Below, piece by piece: positions 48,958 to 59,002 of a stretch of DNA of 64,000 bases. Origin of the DNA: Fusibacter paucivorans. Lineage in GTDB: Bacteria; Bacillota; Clostridia; Peptostreptococcales; Acidaminobacteraceae. Location of the stretch: NCBI RefSeq assembly GCF_018390735.1, contig NZ_JAHBCL010000001.1, positions 1-64,000 on the forward strand, written 5' to 3'. Made by a program: the position numbers and the translations under genes. The notes under the pieces were generated by a model, which did not search any database, was not told the origin of the DNA, and saw nothing but the letters and a program-made list of their open reading frames with translations. The number at the start of each line of letters is the position of its first letter. Position 1 is the first letter of the stretch.

Positions 48958-49065
48958 TTTTCTTTAGCCGTTGGTTTGTCAAATTTTCTTATGGTGCGAT
49001 CCGCTCACGCAATCGCCTCACTTCATTTAATTTTTGTAGCCGTTATTCAGGCTACACTACGCTGA

Positions 49066-49936
49066 TTATAGAGATTTTGAACGCATACGCATGCCTTTGT
49101 AAATGTAAAGGCATAGAACGACGCCAACGATTCCGGCCACCCAAATAAGATATGATTCTCCCTGTGCGGCGTAACCGCCCATTGATTTCTCATTTGAATG
49201 ATTAATCGCAATGATCTGCATCGCTTCCAGTACATCGTCCGCAGCATATGGCGTATACAAGGCATACTGGGAAAGATTTTCTGCCGCATTATAAAATGGG
49301 ATGATGTAGTCTTTATTCTCCATTGCAACATAGAGGCCTTTAAACTGATAACCTAAAAAATCAACCATTTTAATGGTGTCTGCTTTTTCGAGCGAGGCCG
49401 CTTTTAAGGTCTCTTTAATCAGCTGGTCATCATAGCAGTTTTCGAGAAAGTCATCTGTAAATCCAATGGCACCGTGCTCCAGAATGTCATCCCCGCTTAT
49501 AATAAACCGCAGGGATGCTTTGGAGCCATCCTCCATCGTTAAAAGGGTATAATAACTGATGCGGGTCTCATCCATAATACGCCGAACACTTCCCGCTTCA
49601 TCAAGATCGTATGCCTTTAAGGGATTGACAAGGTTATAAATGACAATATAGGTGTCTTTTTTTGTTTGCATAGAATTTTGAAGCCTTGATATTTTTATCG
49701 CCAGCGAGGATCGTCGCGTTATCATTACTGGATTCAGTTTCAATAAACTGATTCAGCCTATTCATCACTGCTGCATCTTTTAACTTCAATGACAACGCTT
49801 CAGCGGATGGTTCCAAGGATTCTTCCATCGATGCTTCTGTGGATGCCTCTGTCAAAGCTTCAGCAGGCTGAACTGGCAGAAATAAGGCACTTAAGATGAT
49901 AACGATGAGCATTATGTATGTTTTCTTCATTTTCAT
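49066..49936 (-). pseudogene. Secreted, C-terminally anchored protein of unknown function, frameshifted
   Basis: Two overlapping frames read as one protein. The first (from 49936) has a signal peptide (MKMKKTYIMLIVIILSALFL) and a Glu/Ala/Ser-rich segment, then runs to FYANKK. The second continues DTYIVIYNLVNPLKAYDLDE and runs to a C-terminal helix (YLIWVAGIVGVVLCLYIYKG) and basic tail ending at 49066. The join falls on seven A residues (plus-strand T-run 49657-49663); one base fewer would restore a product of about 289 residues. It could be a sequencing error, a recent mutation or a phase switch. I do not recognise the family. Confidence 0.75.
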
Positions 49937-50144
49937 ACTGACCAGCTTTCTCTTTCAATCCCTTCAAGTTCTCTCATAGTCCGTTCATATCTTTTTCGAT
50001 TTCACATCTATGAAAAGTCGTATTTTGCATCTTGTACATTAAAATCTTGAAAATTAGAACACTCGCGGTCTTTCCACTAATCATCTTCATTATAAGCATT
50101 TTGCAGCCATTGTAAATCCTTCAAAAGTCTCGCATCAATACTTA

Positions 50145-50190
50145 AAACCCAGCACTTTCGATACATTTAATATCTGAAAGCACTGGGTTT
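50145..50190 (-). terminator. Terminator of the mva operon
   Basis: AAACCCAGCACTTTC (50145-50159) pairs with GAAAGCACTGGGTTT (50176-50190), 40 nt past the permease stop. A- and T-rich edges make it usable on both strands. The rest of 49937-50229 shows no gene. Confidence 0.8.
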
Positions 50191-50229
50191 CAATATTGTC
50201 ATACCATTATATTGTCACGTCAAAGCAGA

Positions 50230-51597
50230 TTAATTAAACAGCGTCGCCAGAAAAATAACCTTTGTCACGATCCAGCTCGATGCGTAGAAACCCATAAACT
50301 GAACGCCTGTGTGAACGCCAAACAGGTTATGCAAGATCCCGCCGAATACGCCGATACAGAGGGCAATAGCAATCCCTAAAATACCCGCTTCATAATAAGC
50401 CAACATGAAGATTAATCCTAGGAAGGCGCCAATCAGCGCTTCATGACTTACGGATTTAAACATTTTACCTGTCCATGAACGCGCATAGCGAATCGCCAGT
50501 GGGTACGCAAACAGCGAACCACCCAAGACACCAATTAAGCCGTATAAAATGTACTCCCAGCTCGCCATAAACGTATGGAGATTATTAATAGGATCAATAG
50601 TAAAGACAGGCGGTGCATTAAAGAGCGGCGCCGCAGGCCCCAGTGCCACCGGACTCAATGGAATACCAAACGCCAATAATGGAATAATCAGCTCACCCAT
50701 ATAAGTTGCGTTGCTGACGGCATCCTGTACGCCAAGCGTTGTCGTGATTCGATCGTACATCTCCTTATTTCTGCTGCTGATGAGCTCCCCAAGCATAACT
50801 GTCATGCCAACCGGTGAAAAGGTAAAAGTACAGGCTGATATGGCAGATGCTGCCACCGCATAGCGTCCCTGTTTCTTCGTAAGTACTTTCAGTGGATTCG
50901 GAAAGAAGCTCTTGCCTACCTTAACATCCGGTGCCAGCCAAATTTCATTGGGTTTGTCACGCATTTGTTTAGCTTTAACATGCGGAATAAAAATATTGAA
51001 AATTTCAGAAATCATCGGTCCAATGGTAATCCCCATGAAAATTGAGATAAAGAGTGTTTTACCAACGCCTTGGAGTGCGATTTGCTGGAAGCCCTGTATC
51101 AGGAAAGCAAATGGAAACAATGCAATGACCGCACCGAGTTTCGCTCTCGACATATAGGCAATGACAATAGCACCAAGTGTAAAGATCAAGCCGATATAAG
51201 GTTTAATATATTCTCCCAGCGGTGCCAGCAGCATTGCAAACCCCACTGAAATTGGAATGGCAACAACTGAACCAACAATCGAACCGGCTGCCATTTTACG
51301 CATGGCGATATGCGGAATACCCAGTTTTTTTGCAATGGCGCAATTGTACACCATCGGCACAGCCATGGTACTTCCCGGCAGGGCTGCCATCGCCGTCGGA
51401 ATAGTATGTGTAATCTGCATGGCGACAATAATGCCGATAAACCATGCAAATAAAACAACGGGTGGAAAACCAAGCAAAACCAGTATTAGGGTTACAGGTG
51501 CCATCGTCGCCGTTTCATCTGTTCCCGGTATAATCCCGATAATTGAATAAATAATGCCGCCGATTACTGCTGCCACAAACGCCTGAATAATCAACAT
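50230..51597 (-). CDS. TctA-like permease, predicted mevalonate transporter
   Basis: 455 residues, about ten to twelve helices, related to TctA permeases (GIIPGTDETATMAPVTLILV and AALPGSTMAVPMVYN near the N-terminus, LAFGIPLSPVALGPAAPLF in the second half). Unlike the citrate locus there is no binding protein, only a small membrane partner 11 nt upstream. Being last in an operon with HMG-CoA reductase and lyase, it probably imports mevalonate or a close relative; the substrate is inferred from context only. Confidence 0.8.
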   Translation of the reverse strand: MLIIQAFVAAVIGGIIYSIIGIIPGTDETATMAPVTLILVLLGFPPVVLFAWFIGIIVAMQITHTIPTAMAALPGSTMAVPMVYNCAIAKKLGIPHIAMRKMAAGSIVGSVVAIPISVGFAMLLAPLGEYIKPYIGLIFTLGAIVIAYMSRAKLGAVIALFPFAFLIQGFQQIALQGVGKTLFISIFMGITIGPMISEIFNIFIPHVKAKQMRDKPNEIWLAPDVKVGKSFFPNPLKVLTKKQGRYAVAASAISACTFTFSPVGMTVMLGELISSRNKEMYDRITTTLGVQDAVSNATYMGELIIPLLAFGIPLSPVALGPAAPLFNAPPVFTIDPINNLHTFMASWEYILYGLIGVLGGSLFAYPLAIRYARSWTGKMFKSVSHEALIGAFLGLIFMLAYYEAGILGIAIALCIGVFGGILHNLFGVHTGVQFMGFYASSWIVTKVIFLATLFN

Positions 51598-51608
51598 ACC
51601 TTCTCCCC

Positions 51609-52028
51609 CTATCCTTTATTTCTGAGATCGAGCATCGCTTTAAGCTGTAACGCTTCAAGCTCTGCCACAATTTCAGGATCGACATCTTTAATTGCTTCGA
51701 TCTCTTCCGCCATGGACATCCCTGCAAACTTGACAATTTCTTCAATGCTGTCATTTTCAAATTGTTCATCAACAATTCGTTTCGGTTTAAAGAGTTTCGC
51801 CGAAATCACCGCAGACACAACACAGCCCAATATTCCAACCATGAGTGAATACCCTTTTTGCAGACCGACATCGAGACCCTCAATGCTGCCAAAATAACTT
51901 CTCCCCAAGATATATCCTGCCATTGTCAATACGATTCCAAGAACCGATGCTATAAACAGTTCCTTGAGGACGACCGTATCGCCCCACACTTCAGCTAAAC
52001 GCTTATCTGAATGCTGATCCATTTCCAT
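51609..52028 (-). CDS. Small membrane protein, probable partner of the TctA-like permease
   Basis: 139 residues with two hydrophobic segments (about 20-45 and 60-85) and an acidic helical C-terminus (SIEEIVKFAGMSMAEEIEAI). It occupies the TctB position but is shorter and does not look like standard TctB. Gaps of 6 and 11 nt to its neighbours show operon membership. Confidence 0.65.
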   Translation of the reverse strand: MEMDQHSDKRLAEVWGDTVVLKELFIASVLGIVLTMAGYILGRSYFGSIEGLDVGLQKGYSLMVGILGCVVSAVISAKLFKPKRIVDEQFENDSIEEIVKFAGMSMAEEIEAIKDVDPEIVAELEALQLKAMLDLRNKG

Positions 52029-52034
52029 ACCCCC

Positions 52035-53306
52035 TTAACGCTTTTGATTGGTTAATGTTTCAATAATCTCCTTTGCCCGATCCATTCTGACTTTGCCTTC
52101 AGCAATCATTTGTTTGACAACAGCATCCACAAGTTCCGGCGGCGCACCTGCCATCACGGCGATATTACGTGAATGCAGAGACATATGACCGCGTTGAATG
52201 CCTTCCGTTGCCAGTGCTCGGAGCGCCGCAAGGTTTTGCGACAAACCTGCTGCCGCAATAATTTCACCGAGTTCAACCGCTGATTGAACACCGAGCATTT
52301 TGACGGCGATCTTGGCTGTTGGGTGTACTTTGGTCGCGCCGCCAACAAGGCCTACCGCCATAGGGATTTCAATGGATCCCGCCAAGTCACCTTCGGCTGT
52401 TTTTTCCCAGTGCGTCAGCGACGTGTAAACCCCGTTTCGCGCCGCATAGGCATGTGCACCTGATTCTACAGCTCTTGTATCGTTTCCCGTTGCCAATACG
52501 ACTGCACTAATGCCATTCATAATGCCCTTGTTATGAGTCGCCGCCCGATAAGGGTCTGCCGCTGCAAAAGCATATGCACTAACGATTCCGTCGACGACAT
52601 GTTCACCACCAATTGCTTCTTTGTCAGCCACTGTTCTAACGCGAACCAATCGCTTATCGGCAAGATTGGACAGAATTCTCAGGTATACTTTGCCGCCGGT
52701 CAACGATTCGATCTTTGGTGCAAGTGCTTCAGCCATGGTATTTACTGTATTGGCGCCCATAGCGTCTTTTGTATCAACGATAATGTGAACAATCACCATC
52801 GGCCCAATTTGCGAATCGATAATGCGCACCTCTAGGTCTTTCATGCCACCGCCAAGGCTGATGAGAAATGGATCTTGCTCATTGGCAATGGCGATTAGCG
52901 CTTCACGTGCTTCAAAAATCTTAAGCCGGGTAGCATAAACGTCCTGCACGCCGACAATCTGTATCTGGGCAATCATGGTCGGCCCAGTATTGGATGTAAA
53001 AAAGCCGCCTTTTTTACGACAGATGCGCGCCATATTGCTGGCCGCCGCAATAACGGAAGGTTCTTCTGTCGCCATTGGTATAATATAGTCTTTGCCGTTG
53101 ATTAAAAAGTTCATCCCGACGCCAAATGGAATGGACAGTGTGCTGATGGCATTTTCCACCATACGATCTGCCACATCGATTCCAAGTACAGACGGCGTTC
53201 TAAGGACTGCCACATCTTCTTCCGACAATCCTGAAAATTCAACCACCTCTTTTAGCCGTTCCTCTGGTGTTAATTTGTAAAACCCGCTAAACAAACTCGA
53301 TTTCAT
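52035..53306 (-). CDS. mvaA: HMG-CoA reductase, degradative (class II) type
   Basis: 423 residues, class II HMG-CoA reductase. Catalytic glutamate in ATEEPSVIAAAS (about residue 82), lysine in HNKGIMNG, aspartate in ATGNDTRAVESGAHAYA and histidine in RGHMSLHSRNIA correspond to the Pseudomonas mevalonii enzyme set. Class II enzymes serve biosynthesis in some bacteria and mevalonate catabolism in others. The adjacent HMG-CoA lyase and absence of HMG-CoA synthase point to oxidation of mevalonate to HMG-CoA. Starts 50 nt after mvaB. Confidence 0.92.
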   Translation of the reverse strand: MKSSLFSGFYKLTPEERLKEVVEFSGLSEEDVAVLRTPSVLGIDVADRMVENAISTLSIPFGVGMNFLINGKDYIIPMATEEPSVIAAASNMARICRKKGGFFTSNTGPTMIAQIQIVGVQDVYATRLKIFEAREALIAIANEQDPFLISLGGGMKDLEVRIIDSQIGPMVIVHIIVDTKDAMGANTVNTMAEALAPKIESLTGGKVYLRILSNLADKRLVRVRTVADKEAIGGEHVVDGIVSAYAFAAADPYRAATHNKGIMNGISAVVLATGNDTRAVESGAHAYAARNGVYTSLTHWEKTAEGDLAGSIEIPMAVGLVGGATKVHPTAKIAVKMLGVQSAVELGEIIAAAGLSQNLAALRALATEGIQRGHMSLHSRNIAVMAGAPPELVDAVVKQMIAEGKVRMDRAKEIIETLTNQKR

Positions 53307-53356
53307 GATAGCTCCCTTCTCCTGTTAGAATTGATGACCCTATGATCATGACGTGT

Positions 53357-54280
53357 TCATGACAATGATTTTCGAAATTTCCAAACCGGATCCGTCTTGC
53401 CCAGTGCCGCCGGCAGTTTTTTATGAAGCAATGTGCCAAGGTAATCATTCGCTTCTCTCAAGATGTCAAAATCTAATCCCGTATCAATCCCAAAGAGTTC
53501 AAACATATGCGCTAAATCTTCAGTTGCAATATTCCCGGTTGCACCCGGCGCAAACGGGCAACCACCTAATCCGCCAATGGAAGCATCAAAAACGGTAATC
53601 CCGCTCTCGTAAGCTGCATAGGCATTGGCTAGTCCAAGGCCGCGCGTATCGTGAAAATGCACCGCAAGGCGTGCCTTGCCGTCAATTTCCCGTTGAACAC
53701 TTTCAATAACCTTTTTGACTTGTTCGGGATTAGCCATCCCCGTTGTATCACCAAGTGATATTTCCTGCACACCCATCTCCAAATAGGCGCGGCACACGTT
53801 TAGCACCGATTCAATGGGGACTTCACCTTGGTAGGGACAGCCAAATGTCGTAACGATATAACCTCTGAAAAAATCAATCTGCTCTTGAATAGACCGACTT
53901 ACAACCCCTAACTGTGTAAGGGAATCTTCAATACTCATATTGACATTTGCACGGTTATGCGCTTCACTTGCCGACATAAAGACGGAAACAGCACGTGCAC
54001 CACTTTCAATGGCACGTTTCGCGCCTGTCACATTTGGCACAAGACTCGACAAAACGACGCCTTGGTCTTCAAAACCCTTAAAATGCTTTAAAACGTCTTC
54101 GGCATCATAGAATTGCGGCACCATTTTGGGATTTACAAATGATGTGATCTCTATGTTTTTCAAGCCGGCTTTCAGGAGTTTGGCAATGAGCTCAATCTTT
54201 GCCGATGTCTCAAGCAGGTCGAGTTCATTTTGAAGACCGTCTCTTGGTCCTACCTCCCAGATTTCAATTTTTTTCCGCAT
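53357..54280 (-). CDS. mvaB: HMG-CoA lyase
   Basis: 307-residue TIM-barrel lyase: VGPRDGLQNE, TSFVNPKMVPQF, SASEAHNRANVN, and the signature GGLGGCPFAPGATGN with the catalytic cysteine. It cleaves HMG-CoA to acetyl-CoA and acetoacetate. First gene of mvaB-mvaA-small protein-permease, 76 nt downstream of a sigma-54 promoter. Confidence 0.95.
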   Translation of the reverse strand: MRKKIEIWEVGPRDGLQNELDLLETSAKIELIAKLLKAGLKNIEITSFVNPKMVPQFYDAEDVLKHFKGFEDQGVVLSSLVPNVTGAKRAIESGARAVSVFMSASEAHNRANVNMSIEDSLTQLGVVSRSIQEQIDFFRGYIVTTFGCPYQGEVPIESVLNVCRAYLEMGVQEISLGDTTGMANPEQVKKVIESVQREIDGKARLAVHFHDTRGLGLANAYAAYESGITVFDASIGGLGGCPFAPGATGNIATEDLAHMFELFGIDTGLDFDILREANDYLGTLLHKKLPAALGKTDPVWKFRKSLS

Positions 54281-54355
54281 TGCGCTCTCCTAAATGTATA
54301 TTGTCATGCGTTTGCTGCCTTCGAAGTCAGTTGTTCGCTTACAGTTATACTTAAA

Positions 54356-54372
54356 AGCAAAAGCTGTGCCAA
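54356..54372 (-). promoter_or_regulatory. Sigma-54 (-24/-12) promoter of the mva operon
   Basis: The minus strand reads TTGGCACAGCTTTTGCT: GG and GC exactly 10 nt apart, matching the TGGCAC-N5-TTGC consensus. It lies 76 nt before mvaB and next to a sigma-54 activator gene. Confidence 0.88.
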
Positions 54373-54422
54373 TATCCTCATTAGTGGGAAAAACAGCTAA
54401 ATCGCTGTCTTATCAATTCACC

Positions 54423-54446
54423 GTTATAGTCATAACGCCGATCGGC
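54423..54446. promoter_or_regulatory. Candidate upstream activator site
   Basis: GTTATAGTCATAAC is followed directly by the perfect palindrome GCCGATCGGC, about 70 bp upstream of the -24 element. A further palindrome ACAGCTAAATCGCTGT lies at 54393-54408. Assignment to the adjacent activator is inference. Confidence 0.4.
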
Positions 54447-54451
54447 AACCC

Positions 54452-54517
54452 AAAAAGTGCCATAAAGGATACACTTTTATCCATTCATCATAGCATTGTG
54501 TATCTTTCATGGCACTT
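54452..54517 (-). terminator. Terminator of the sigma-54 activator gene
   Basis: AAGTGCCATGAAAGATACAC pairs with GTGTATCCTTTATGGCACTT on the minus strand, followed by TTT. It separates the regulator from the mva promoter. Confidence 0.8.
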
Positions 54518-54521
54518 ATGT

Positions 54522-56096
54522 TTACTTTTTGTCACTAATGGCTAATTCATTGAGTTTCCGATAAAAAGTTCTTCGACTTAGCCCCAATTGCTGCATAGCC
54601 GCCGTTTTATTGCCGTCACACGCATCAAGCGCTTTTTCAATGCATTTTTTCTCAAACAGACGCACACTTTCCTTTAAATCATCCGGATACAAAACAGCCG
54701 TTTCAAGCACAACAGCCTGTGTTTCAACGGTTCCCCGCAGATGTTTTGGCAAGTCATCCGGTGTCAACGCACCCTCTTGACACATGATCACGCCGTATTC
54801 AATACAATTTTGAAGTTCACGGATATTGCCGGGCCAATCGTGCGCTGAAAAGAACTGCATAAGTGCTTTGGACAACGTTAATGTCTTCTGATACCGTGCA
54901 TTGTAAATCGATAAGAAATGACTGGCAAGCAATCCGATATCTTCTCTGCGTTCACGCAGTGACGGGATATTTATTTCAACCGTATTGAGGCGATAGTAAA
55001 GATCTTTTCGAAATTGTTTCTGGGCAATCATTTGCTCCAAAGGCTGATTAGTCGCGGCAATAACGCGGGTGTCTACCGGTATACTGCCTTGGCGCCCTAT
55101 TTTTTCAATTTCCGATGTCTCAAGCACTCTGAGCAGTTTTGACTGCATCATCAGAGGCATATCCCCTATTTCGTCCAAGAAGAGTGTGCCGCCGCTGGCA
55201 AGTTCGAACTTGCCTTTTTTGCCGCCCTGCTTTGCACCGGTAAACGACCCTTCCTCATAGCCAAAGAGTTCACTTTCGATAAGGCTTTCGGGGATTGCCG
55301 CACAGTTGACGGTTATCAATTGACTGTCTTTTCGATCGCTGCTCTGATGAATAGTCTTTGCAATCAATTCTTTTCCGACACCGTTTTCACCTCTGATAAG
55401 GACATTGGCTTTTGTCTTTGCCACGACGACTGCCTGAGATATAACGTTGAGAAATGCAGGGCTCTTGCCAATCAGTCCCAATTTTTCGATTTGCTCGCTG
55501 GCATCCGCTTTTTGCTGCAAATGAGCAACCACTTCTTTCGTGCGCTCAACTTCTTCATTTAACAACATGATTTCCGTTGCATCGGTAAAAATGGAGACCA
55601 CTGATTCCAAATGTCCATTTTCATAGATCGGAATAATTCGAACGGAGACGTAGCATTGCAGCGATTCAATATACTGTCTTGGCTTTACTGTTACTTGCGG
55701 ATTTTTTAAAATCTCAAGAATCAATGCAGCCGGTTCAATTGCCTGCATTAATTTGCCAATAATCTTACGGATGGGAATTCCCAATATCTTGGAATACGCC
55801 TGATTGACAAAGCAAATTCGGCCATCGGCGTCAATGGCGATGACGGCATCCTCAATATTGTTCAGAATACTGTTTAAGAGCGTTCGCTTCGCTGCAGTAT
55901 GCAGATATGCAATTAAACCGCCATCTATTTGTCCAATGAGTTCTCCTTGCTTATTGCGGACATAAATCATTTGATCCAGTGCAATATCGCGATTACCAAT
56001 ATCAAAAATATCATCGTCAAGATTAATACAATTTGTCTGGCTTGAAACCAATTTCTCTTGATTGCTTAGCTTGCTCATGATATCCTTCGCCTTCAT
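54522..56096 (-). CDS. Sigma-54-dependent activator, predicted regulator of mevalonate use
   Basis: 524 residues: N-terminal segment of unclear fold (1-70), PAS (about 72-175), AAA+ domain with Walker A GENGVGKE (236-243), the sigma-54 contact loop GSFTGA (283-288; Ser replaces the usual Ala) and LFLDEIGDMP, then a Fis-type helix-turn-helix (NKTAAMQQLGLSRRTFYRKL). AGGGAG lies 6 nt before the ATG. The P. mevalonii mva operon is also described as controlled by a sigma-54-type activator, MvaR. The PAS domain may bind the inducer. Confidence 0.9.
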   Translation of the reverse strand: MKAKDIMSKLSNQEKLVSSQTNCINLDDDIFDIGNRDIALDQMIYVRNKQGELIGQIDGGLIAYLHTAAKRTLLNSILNNIEDAVIAIDADGRICFVNQAYSKILGIPIRKIIGKLMQAIEPAALILEILKNPQVTVKPRQYIESLQCYVSVRIIPIYENGHLESVVSIFTDATEIMLLNEEVERTKEVVAHLQQKADASEQIEKLGLIGKSPAFLNVISQAVVVAKTKANVLIRGENGVGKELIAKTIHQSSDRKDSQLITVNCAAIPESLIESELFGYEEGSFTGAKQGGKKGKFELASGGTLFLDEIGDMPLMMQSKLLRVLETSEIEKIGRQGSIPVDTRVIAATNQPLEQMIAQKQFRKDLYYRLNTVEINIPSLRERREDIGLLASHFLSIYNARYQKTLTLSKALMQFFSAHDWPGNIRELQNCIEYGVIMCQEGALTPDDLPKHLRGTVETQAVVLETAVLYPDDLKESVRLFEKKCIEKALDACDGNKTAAMQQLGLSRRTFYRKLNELAISDKK

Positions 56097-56171
56097 CACA
56101 AACTCCCTTCAATATCTCTCTGTTTGAACCCATTATAACAGAATAATCATTTTTGCACAGATTGCATATAA

Positions 56172-56211
56172 AAAGAGGCTTTGCACAGAACATCTCCGGC
56201 AAAGCCTCTTT
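56172..56211 (-). terminator. Terminator of ilvD
   Basis: AAAGAGGCTTTGC pairs with GCAAAGCCTCTTT, followed on the minus strand by further T residues. Confidence 0.88.
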
Positions 56212-56295
56212 GAAAACACTTCAATTTACTATTTTATTTTTATTTGAGAGCATTGTCCCACTCATTTCACATGAATGCTTTTAAAATTTAATGGT

Positions 56296-57966
56296 CTATT
56301 TCTTTGGCAGTTCCAGTACGGCACCACGATTGCCGGAAGTAACGAGTGCTGCATAACGCGCGAGATAGCCCGTGGTGATTTTAGGTGTTCTCGGCTGCCA
56401 TTTTGAGCGGCGCTCTGCCAATACGTCATCTGAAACCAAGATCTCTATGCTGTTGGCATTGATATCAATTTTGATTTGATCGCCTTCTTCAATCAGTGCA
56501 ATGTTGCCGCCTACTGCCGCTTCCGGTGAAACGTGACCAATTGACGCACCTCTTGATGCACCGCTGAAACGGCCATCTGTAATCAGCGCTACTTCACTGC
56601 CAAGACCCATGCCGGCAATTGCTGAAGTCGGATTGAGCATTTCACGCATGCCCGGTCCACCCTTCGGACCTTCATAACGAATGATGACCACATCACCAGA
56701 GACGATTTTACCGCCTTTAATGGCCATAATCGCATCTTCTTCACAGTCAAAGACGCGCGCAGGGCCTTGATGCTGCATCATTTCAGGCACGACCGCCGAA
56801 CGTTTAACTACACAAGAATCCGGTGCGAGGTTTCCTTTGAGTACGGCGATTCCACCTGTTTCACTGTAAGGCGATTCAACCGGACGGATAATGTCGTGGT
56901 TTTTATTGACGCAATTCACAATATTCTCGCCCACTGTCTTGCCGGTAACTGTCATAACCTTTTGATCAATGAGTCCTTTTTTATTTAATTCATTCATCAC
57001 GGCATAGACGCCGCCTGCTTCATCGAGATCTTCCATATAAGCATGACCTGCAGGTGCCAAATGGCAGAGATTTGGTGTTTTTGCACTGATTTCATTGGCG
57101 ATGTCGAGATTGAGATCAACCCCGGCTTCATGTGCAATTGCAGGCAGATGCAGCATACTGTTCGTACTGCAGCCAAGCGCCATGTCTACTGTCATTGCAT
57201 TCATAAACGCTGCATCGGTCATGATATCTCTCGGACGAATGTTTTCTTTAAGCAGCGTCATGATCTGCATGCCCGCCATTTTAGCGAGTTGAATACGCTT
57301 TGAATACACAGCCGGAATAGTACCGTTACCTTTAAGTCCCATCCCCAGCGCTTCCGTCAAACAGTTCATACTGTTGGCGGTATACATCCCGGAGCATGAA
57401 CCGCATGTCGGACAGACATTTTGTTCGTATTCCTGCAATTCGTCAAGGCTCATATTGCCAACGGCATAGGCGCCAACGGATTCGAACATCGTCGAAAGAC
57501 TCGTTTTTTCACCTTTAACACGACCGGCGAGCATTGGTCCGCCGCTGACAAAGATCGTCGGAATATTGAGTCGCGCCGCTGCCATCAAAAGGCCCGGCAC
57601 GTTTTTATCACAATTTGGAATCATGACAAGGGCATCAAATGCATGCGCAATGGCCATAGATTCTGTGGAATCTGCAATGAGCTCACGCGTTGCCAGCGAA
57701 TATTTCATGCCTTGGTGTCCCATGGCAATACCGTCACAGACTGCAATTGCTGGAAACATCATTGGCGTACCGCCGGCCATCGCAACACCTAATTTGACGG
57801 CGTCTGCAATTTTATCGAGATTGATGTGACCGGGAACAACTTCATTATGTGAACTGACGATCCCGATCAATGGGCGCTTCATTTCCGCTTCCGTCATGCC
57901 AAGTGCATTGAAGAGGGAACGATGCGGTGCTTGCTGCACACCCTGTAAAACTGAAAAACTCTTCAT
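56296..57966 (-). CDS. ilvD: Dihydroxy-acid dehydratase
   Basis: 556 residues, IlvD/Edd family. Iron-sulfur ligands are in [10 protein letters not shown] and [16 protein letters not shown], with the substrate region [12 protein letters not shown] near the C-terminus. It dehydrates dihydroxy acids in valine, isoleucine and pantothenate synthesis. No other ilv genes are adjacent. GAAAGGATTTAGT precedes the ATG. The 153-bp gap to sucD holds no clear terminator, so partial read-through from sucCD is possible. Confidence 0.95.
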   Translation of the reverse strand: MKSFSVLQGVQQAPHRSLFNALGMTEAEMKRPLIGIVSSHNEVVPGHINLDKIADAVKLGVAMAGGTPMMFPAIAVCDGIAMGHQGMKYSLATRELIADSTESMAIAHAFDALVMIPNCDKNVPGLLMAAARLNIPTIFVSGGPMLAGRVKGEKTSLSTMFESVGAYAVGNMSLDELQEYEQNVCPTCGSCSGMYTANSMNCLTEALGMGLKGNGTIPAVYSKRIQLAKMAGMQIMTLLKENIRPRDIMTDAAFMNAMTVDMALGCSTNSMLHLPAIAHEAGVDLNLDIANEISAKTPNLCHLAPAGHAYMEDLDEAGGVYAVMNELNKKGLIDQKVMTVTGKTVGENIVNCVNKNHDIIRPVESPYSETGGIAVLKGNLAPDSCVVKRSAVVPEMMQHQGPARVFDCEEDAIMAIKGGKIVSGDVVIIRYEGPKGGPGMREMLNPTSAIAGMGLGSEVALITDGRFSGASRGASIGHVSPEAAVGGNIALIEEGDQIKIDINANSIEILVSDDVLAERRSKWQPRTPKITTGYLARYAALVTSGNRGAVLELPKK

Positions 57967-58119
57967 ACTAAATCCTTTCTGAAAGGCCTGGTGCCCTTCA
58001 CGCTACATAGTAACCAACCTTAAAATCAATTGATATTAGTATACTATAAAATGTTTTGAAAGAAAGTGAAATAGCGAAAAAATATGAAAGGAATTTAATA
58101 TTCTGCTCGTCATAAACAA

Positions 58120-58989
58120 TTATTGCATTTTTAAAAGGAGTGCCGGGACAATTTCGGACAGTCTGGAAACCACGCTGACACCGGCATCTGCAAGCGCCGC
58201 TTCTTTGGATGCAACCGTCCCCTTGCCGCCGGATACAATGGCGCCGGCATGCCCCATACGCTTGCCCGCTGGTGCTGTTTTACCCGCAATAAAAGCGACA
58301 ACCGGCTTCTTCATATAAGCCTTCATCCATTTCGCCGCTGTTTCCTCAGCCTCACCGCCGATTTCACCAATCATGATGACGGCTTCGGTTTCTGCATCTT
58401 CGTTAAAGGCTGACAGCACATCAATAAAGTTTGTCCCGTTAATGGGATCGCCACCAATCCCAACAGCCGTTGATTGACCCAATCCTGCTTTTGTAACGGC
58501 ATCAACCGCTTCGTAAGTCAATGTACCGGATCTCGAAACAATGCCGATGTTGCCCGCACGATGTACATGCCCCGGCATAATGCCGATTTTTGTCTGATCC
58601 GGTGTGATAATGCCCGGGCAGTTGGGCCCGATCAGCCGTGATTTCTTGCCGCATAAATACGCCTTTATCTTAAGCATGTCCATAACGGGGATGTGTTCCG
58701 TTATACAGACGATTAAAGGCATTTCTGCGTCAATTGCCTCAATAATGGCATCACCTGCAAAAGGTGCGGGCACATAGATAACGCTCGCATTCGCACCTGT
58801 ATCTGTTTTTGCCTCTAATACCGTATCGTAAACGGGGACGCCATGTACTTTTTCGCCGCCTTTTCCCGGTGTAACACCTGCGACGATTTTCGTACCGTAA
58901 CCCAACATCAGTTCTGTATGATATTTTGCTGCTTTACCCGTGATGCCCTGCACGATGACACGGGTCTCATCATTAATCCAAATAGCCAT
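58120..58989 (-). CDS. sucD: Succinyl-CoA ligase alpha subunit
   Basis: 289 residues: N-terminal CoA-binding Rossmann domain ([20 protein letters not shown]), [10 protein letters not shown], and the active-site histidine in [17 protein letters not shown]. With SucC it interconverts succinyl-CoA plus ADP and succinate plus ATP. 13 nt after sucC. Confidence 0.95.
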   Translation of the reverse strand: MAIWINDETRVIVQGITGKAAKYHTELMLGYGTKIVAGVTPGKGGEKVHGVPVYDTVLEAKTDTGANASVIYVPAPFAGDAIIEAIDAEMPLIVCITEHIPVMDMLKIKAYLCGKKSRLIGPNCPGIITPDQTKIGIMPGHVHRAGNIGIVSRSGTLTYEAVDAVTKAGLGQSTAVGIGGDPINGTNFIDVLSAFNEDAETEAVIMIGEIGGEAEETAAKWMKAYMKKPVVAFIAGKTAPAGKRMGHAGAIVSGGKGTVASKEAALADAGVSVVSRLSEIVPALLLKMQ

Positions 58990-59002
58990 AATAACAACCT
59001 CC

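Noticed and set aside
50230-53306. HMG-CoA reductase as part of isoprenoid biosynthesis
   Set aside because: Its neighbour is HMG-CoA lyase and no HMG-CoA synthase or mevalonate kinase is present; catabolism fits better.
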